From: Galbitalea sp036266835
GTDB lineage: Bacteria > Actinomycetota > Actinomycetes > Actinomycetales > Microbacteriaceae
DNA length: 64,000 bases
Direction: 5' to 3'
Assembly (NCBI GenBank): GCA_036266835.1
Contig: DATAXD010000070.1
Coordinates: 1-64,000, forward strand
Below are positions 60,685 through 64,000 of the stretch, one piece after another. The translations under genes and the position numbers were made by a program. Every line of letters begins with the position of its first letter. Position 1 is the stretch's first letter. The notes below the pieces were generated by a model that did no database searches, was not told the DNA's origin, and saw only the letters and a program-made list of their open reading frames with translations.

Positions 60685-61463
60685 GACGAAACGCTCCGCC
60701 CGGTGTCCCGCTCGGGCAGGGCCGAGAGGCCGATGACGACGAGGATCGACGCGAGTTCCGACAGCGCTATAAGGAACGTGTAGGTTGCGCCGCCGAGCGT
60801 GAAGTAATTGACCACTTGGCTCGCGAGATAGTCCTGAATGATGATGCCGATCGCAAGAGGGATTAGGCCCACATAGCCGGGACCGCGAAACGGGCGACCG
60901 AGGGACCAGGCGAAGAACAACGCGAGATCTTCCAAGCCGCCGACGATGAAGCTGACTGCCGGCCCTGCCTCGGCCACCTGTAGCGAAGCGAATCCGATAA
61001 TGAGGGCGAGGATCAAATAGAGCAGCGCGCAGACGATCGCCCCCGCCTTCGCTCCCTGGGATGCGGGGCCGATTGCTGCAGCCGCAATCATCAGGATGAC
61101 AACGAGCACAACCTCGGTGATCTCAAGCGTGATGAGTGTGTAGCCCGGGTTGGCTCCGCCCTGCTCCGCGAGCGTGACGAGCCAGGGAAGCAGGGTGCCG
61201 ATGAGCAGCAGCACAAGCACTGCCACGCGAGGACCGGTCCCCGGGCGGCTCGTTGATGTGGTGGCCGCCGGATAGACGAACGGCGCGGGAGCAGCAGCGG
61301 GGCTGCCGGGCGGAGTCGCGTCGACGGCGACGGTCGCCGCTGTCGCGGGCTCCCTCGTCGTGGCCGGCTGAGTGTCGACAGCCGCGCCGCAGCTCTCGCA
61401 GAACTTCGTTCCGAAAATCTCGGCACCGCACGTTGCGCAGGTTGCCGTCGCGACATCCGTCAT
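60681..61463 (-). CDS. Zinc-ribbon multi-pass membrane protein
   Basis: 260 residues from the ATG at 61463. N-terminal zinc ribbon CATCGAEIFGTKFCESCG (residues about 9-26), Ala/Thr/Pro linker, then six predicted transmembrane segments (e.g. VAVLVLLLIGTLLPWLVTLA; AIVCALLYLILALIIGFASL; FLIALSELASILVVIGLSAL). Function unknown. Linked by a GTGA overlap to the single-pass protein and five bases from the FHA gene. Confidence 0.75.
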   Translation of the reverse strand: MTDVATATCATCGAEIFGTKFCESCGAAVDTQPATTREPATAATVAVDATPPGSPAAAPAPFVYPAATTSTSRPGTGPRVAVLVLLLIGTLLPWLVTLAEQGGANPGYTLITLEITEVVLVVILMIAAAAIGPASQGAKAGAIVCALLYLILALIIGFASLQVAEAGPAVSFIVGGLEDLALFFAWSLGRPFRGPGYVGLIPLAIGIIIQDYLASQVVNYFTLGGATYTFLIALSELASILVVIGLSALPERDTGRSVSS

Positions 61464-61468
61464 GGTGT

Positions 61469-62266
61469 CTATTCCTTTTCTACTTGGATGATGTAATCGC
61501 CCAATTCGACGTCGGCGCCGGGCTGGATGCGTCCGCGCACGTTGGGCTCGAGATCCTCTTCGCTTCCGTCGGGTTGAGTGATGACAACGCCGTTGGTCGA
61601 ATCGAGGTCGGTGACCCAAAGCCCCGCCGCGTCGGCCTCGAATACCGCATGCGTCTTGGACATCGAGTGCGCGTCGTCATCGATCGCCAGCATCAGAGCG
61701 TCCGGCCATGTCAAATTGGCGGCAGGATCGCGGCCGACGAGCACCGCACCAGTGACTTCGATCTGCCTCGCGTCGGCCAGAACGAGCCGCCAGTGGTTGC
61801 CTGCACGTCGGCGCACCGACGCCCGAGTCTCGTCGAGGGATTCTGGCGTGGCATCTGCGGGGCCAATATCGGCGAGTGGCGTTTCCCCAATTCCCGGAGG
61901 CGCAGTAATAGAGATGCCGGATGTCTCACGCTCACGCACTGGTACTTCGGCCGTCGTCCCGAACGGGACCACCTCAACCACTTTCGGTGCATTCGACGGC
62001 GGCGGCGGCGCGACCAATATCGGAGACACATCTGGAATTGCAGCCGGAGTAGCGGCCGATTCAACGGACTCGATCTGCGGTGGGCCAGATTCGGCGACAA
62101 TCGTCGGCTCATCATCCGGCGGCGGAGGCGGGCGGCGCAAGGGTGGAGTCTCGACAGGTGCCTCCGCAACGCCTGGCGCGATAGCCACACCCGGAAGCTT
62201 TTGCCCGCACTCGCCACAAAAGGATGCGCCTTCGCGCGTTGGCTTACCGCAGCTAGGACAGTTCAC
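61469..62266 (-). CDS. Zinc-ribbon protein with C-terminal FHA domain
   Basis: 265 residues starting GTG at 62266 (GGAAG upstream). Zinc ribbon CPSCGKPTREGASFCGECGQ at 3-22, a Pro/Glu-rich linker, then FHA (about 160-260): VLVGRDPAANLTW, SMSKTHAVFE and LDSTNGVVI carry the conserved Gly-Arg, Ser, His and Asn-Gly residues that bind phosphothreonine. FHA proteins commonly act with Ser/Thr kinases in type VII secretion clusters. No kinase is in the window. Confidence 0.8.
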   Translation of the reverse strand: MNCPSCGKPTREGASFCGECGQKLPGVAIAPGVAEAPVETPPLRRPPPPPDDEPTIVAESGPPQIESVESAATPAAIPDVSPILVAPPPPSNAPKVVEVVPFGTTAEVPVRERETSGISITAPPGIGETPLADIGPADATPESLDETRASVRRRAGNHWRLVLADARQIEVTGAVLVGRDPAANLTWPDALMLAIDDDAHSMSKTHAVFEADAAGLWVTDLDSTNGVVITQPDGSEEDLEPNVRGRIQPGADVELGDYIIQVEKE

Positions 62267-62472
62267 TTCGTACGCTTCCTTTGTGCTCTAACGGTCGAAG
62301 CTCTAGCCAAGGTGCGCTGCGGGTAAGTTCTGTGCCATTCACCACGACTCAGAGTTGTACTGACCTCGCTCATCGGACCCACAGCCGCCCCGCTGGCAAG
62401 GCCCCTCACTGCCGGAGCTCGCAAACGGCTGCGCCGGACTTTAGCCGAAACATGGATCAACCTAGCCACTCG

Positions 62473-63093
62473 TCAATCTGGCACGCCCAGAAAAGCCTTG
62501 AGCTCCGCGTCATCCCAATGCGATTCTGCGGTCGAATCAAATTTGACCTTCGCGCCCTCTCCGACTATTCGCCCGATAGCCAACTTCCCTTTCGTGATAC
62601 GTCGCGCCTCCTCGGGATGCGCAGTGGACCGAACGTAGAGCGCCGGCTCGGCTCCCTCCTCTGCTTCGATTCCAAAGCGATGAGCGTTATCCGCTAGAGC
62701 AGTGAGCACGCTCAAACCACCATCGGCGGAGACCTCGCCGACTTCGTGCACCCCGCCGAGGGTGACGAGGTCGATAACCGCACCTGACTCTCCGAAATAC
62801 AGATACGCTGAACTGCCCTTCAGCTGCCCGGGTGAGCTCACTTCTGAGACATACGCAGACGCGGCGTGCGTCGCTAACGTAGCTTGCCCAATCAAGGTGC
62901 GAACATCCGCGCTCACTTCGTAGTCGATGCCGATCATCGTCACGAGTTCCCGCGCAAGGAGCGATCGAACACCCCTGACGATGGCTTGGAGCATTTCACG
63001 CTCACCAAGGTTGATTGTCGGCAGTGGCCCGGGCCAGCTCGCGCCATCTTTCACGGCTATCGCGACGATTTCGTCGTCGCTTAGAACGGTCAC
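62473..63093 (-). CDS. Protein coupled to the WXG100 effector (possible ESX chaperone or immunity protein)
   Basis: 206 residues from GTG at 63093, overlapping the upstream WXG stop by 4 bp (GTGA). No signal peptide. Patterns such as LGEREMLQAIVRGVRSLLARELV and SSAYLYFGESGAVIDLVTLGG are compatible with an EspG-like (T7SS substrate-chaperone) fold, but I could not establish homology. The other reading is an immunity protein for the adjacent WXG effector. Strong genetic coupling is the only firm fact. Confidence 0.6.
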   Translation of the reverse strand: MTVLSDDEIVAIAVKDGASWPGPLPTINLGEREMLQAIVRGVRSLLARELVTMIGIDYEVSADVRTLIGQATLATHAASAYVSEVSSPGQLKGSSAYLYFGESGAVIDLVTLGGVHEVGEVSADGGLSVLTALADNAHRFGIEAEEGAEPALYVRSTAHPEEARRITKGKLAIGRIVGEGAKVKFDSTAESHWDDAELKAFLGVPD

Positions 63094-63857
63094 AGGAAGT
63101 CGCCGATCAAGTCGGGCAGTGCCTGAATCTCGGCGCCGACGGCGGCGTCGAGCGCTCCAACGGGGTCACTAGCAATGTAGCTAAGGTCCCCCGTGGGTGG
63201 GCCCATGCTTATAGCGGTGGTCAAGTCCTGACCAACCGTGTTCCATACACCAACGGCGACTCCACCAAGGTACGTCGCCGGATCGTCCCGCAGCGCACCG
63301 CCCGCAACACCGACAAGTGAGAAGAGTGGCACGTGTCCTTCGTGCATCGAGTTCGCAATACTCATCGCATCGAAGCCGTTTCCGAGGCCTGGAACCAATC
63401 CGCCAATCTGGCTAACGGACCAGGGAGTACCAGGAATATCGGCGTTCATCACGGATTGGGCTCCAGAGAAGAACTGATCCTCAAGCGAAGGCTGAGGGCT
63501 GCTGGATGCAGAACCGCTCGCTGTCGCAGTGGGGGGCGTTGCAGGCAAGGTTCCACTCGCCCCGGCAAGGACACCCGTTGAGCCACCCGCCGCGGCACTG
63601 GCTTGAGTCTGGTCGGCGGCATTCTTGCGTAGCGTTAATGCCGCGTCGGTCAGCAACTGCGATGCCGAGGCTACCCGTGCATTGTTGGTCGAAGCCCAAC
63701 TGGAACGGAAGCGATCCGCATCCGGCCCTACCCACGAGCTCTGCTGGACCTTGGCACCTACACTCTGGCGGGTCGCGGAAAGCTGACTCGCAGCCTGGTC
63801 CATCGCGCTCGCGAGGTCGGTGAGCTGTTGTACGTCAGCACCGTACATGTTCGCCAT
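63090..63857 (-). CDS. WXG100-domain protein with C-terminal extension (ESX substrate/effector)
   Basis: 255 residues from the ATG at 63857, with GGAGAT upstream; the frame is open further upstream but is not needed. N-terminal about 95 residues form the WXG100 helical hairpin (WVGPDADRFRSSW supplies the WxG turn), followed by a Ser/Thr/Ala/Pro linker and about 120 residues of C-terminal domain (FFSGAQSVMNADIPGTPWSV; NTVGQDLTTAISMGPPTGD). Longer than the classic 100-residue secreted partners, as in LXG-like or PE-type effectors. Followed by a coupled gene. Confidence 0.8.
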   Translation of the reverse strand: MANMYGADVQQLTDLASAMDQAASQLSATRQSVGAKVQQSSWVGPDADRFRSSWASTNNARVASASQLLTDAALTLRKNAADQTQASAAAGGSTGVLAGASGTLPATPPTATASGSASSSPQPSLEDQFFSGAQSVMNADIPGTPWSVSQIGGLVPGLGNGFDAMSIANSMHEGHVPLFSLVGVAGGALRDDPATYLGGVAVGVWNTVGQDLTTAISMGPPTGDLSYIASDPVGALDAAVGAEIQALPDLIGDFL

Positions 63858-63917
63858 CTTGGATCTCCGTTCGAAGTTGGTCCGGGGCGGCGTTGTCACC
63901 GCCGCCCCGCTGGGTGA

Positions 63918-64000
63918 CTAGGACTGGGAAACCTGCTCCTGCGCGGCCGCGTTGTTGCGTGCGAGCGTCGCAGTGTCGTGAAGTGCCTGGCTTACCTGAC
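63918..64000 (-). CDS. WXG100 family protein, C-terminal end only (runs off window)
   Basis: The minus-strand frame ending at the TAG (63918-63920) reads back as ALHDTATLARNNAAAQEQVS then QS. The C-terminal helix of a typical WXG100/ESAT-6-like protein has this composition. The gene start lies beyond position 64000. It directly precedes the longer WXG protein (gap about 60 bp), the normal tandem arrangement of type VII substrates. Confidence 0.65.
   Translation of the reverse strand, partial: QVSQALHDTATLARNNAAAQEQVSQS

Overview
The window looks like a chromosomal segment of a high-GC actinobacterium, most likely family Microbacteriaceae. This rests on the gene order rsmD/recG/coaD, DUF177-rpmF-rnc-mutM, smc and ftsY; DUF3515-ddl-gpsA; leuCD; a DUF222/HNH protein; a mycothiol-type DsbA protein; and coenzyme F420 genes. 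I saw no rRNA, tRNA, CRISPR array, transposase or phage gene. Genus is not resolvable by eye.

Layout. 1-9.1 kb: ftsY, an amino-sugar aminotransferase/acetyltransferase pair, a secreted trypsin-like protease with FG-GAP repeats, and smc. 9.3-17.2 kb: a plus-strand block with a DrrAB-type ABC exporter plus a DesK/NarL-type two-component system, a double-GNAT acetyltransferase, an OmpR/EnvZ-type two-component system and a second, paralogous double-GNAT protein. 17.2-19.6 kb: mutM, rnc, rpmF and DUF177. 19.6-20.0 kb: repeat-rich non-coding DNA. 20.5-26.7 kb: a reductive pyrimidine (or hydantoin) catabolic operon of dihydropyrimidinase, beta-ureidopropionase-like amidohydrolase, LLM-class oxidoreductase and class III aminotransferase, divergent from a MocR regulator. 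26.7-29.7 kb: quinone reductase, APH-like kinase and acyl-CoA dehydrogenase. 29.7-34.4 kb: MoxR, DUF58 and transglutaminase. 34.5-42.4 kb: coenzyme F420 biosynthesis (cofD, the fused cofGH gene fbiC, cofC, cofE) plus an FGD-like F420 oxidoreductase. 42.4-57.6 kb: mainly housekeeping genes (coaD, recG, rsmD, thiL, ddl, gpsA, plsC, murA, leuD, leuC). 57.8-64.0 kb: a secreted beta-propeller protein, a zinc-ribbon/FHA/membrane-protein operon, and the edge of a type VII secretion (WXG100) locus that runs off the right end.

How parts fit. Most operons show 4-bp ATGA/GTGA stop-start overlaps, so translational coupling is common. The F420 genes form two opposed groups about 2 kb apart that together supply the F420 core. 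At least two LLM-class proteins in the window could use F420, and one sits inside the pyrimidine-catabolism operon, which carries no recognisable dihydropyrimidine dehydrogenase. Several short palindromic repeat families are scattered through the window; some are read in frame as protein (smc, leuC, the ABC ATPase).

The least-described parts are the WXG100 locus with its coupled partner gene at the right edge, the LLM/pyrimidine link, and the dispersed palindromic repeats. All functional calls are by recognition of motifs and gene order, not by database search.
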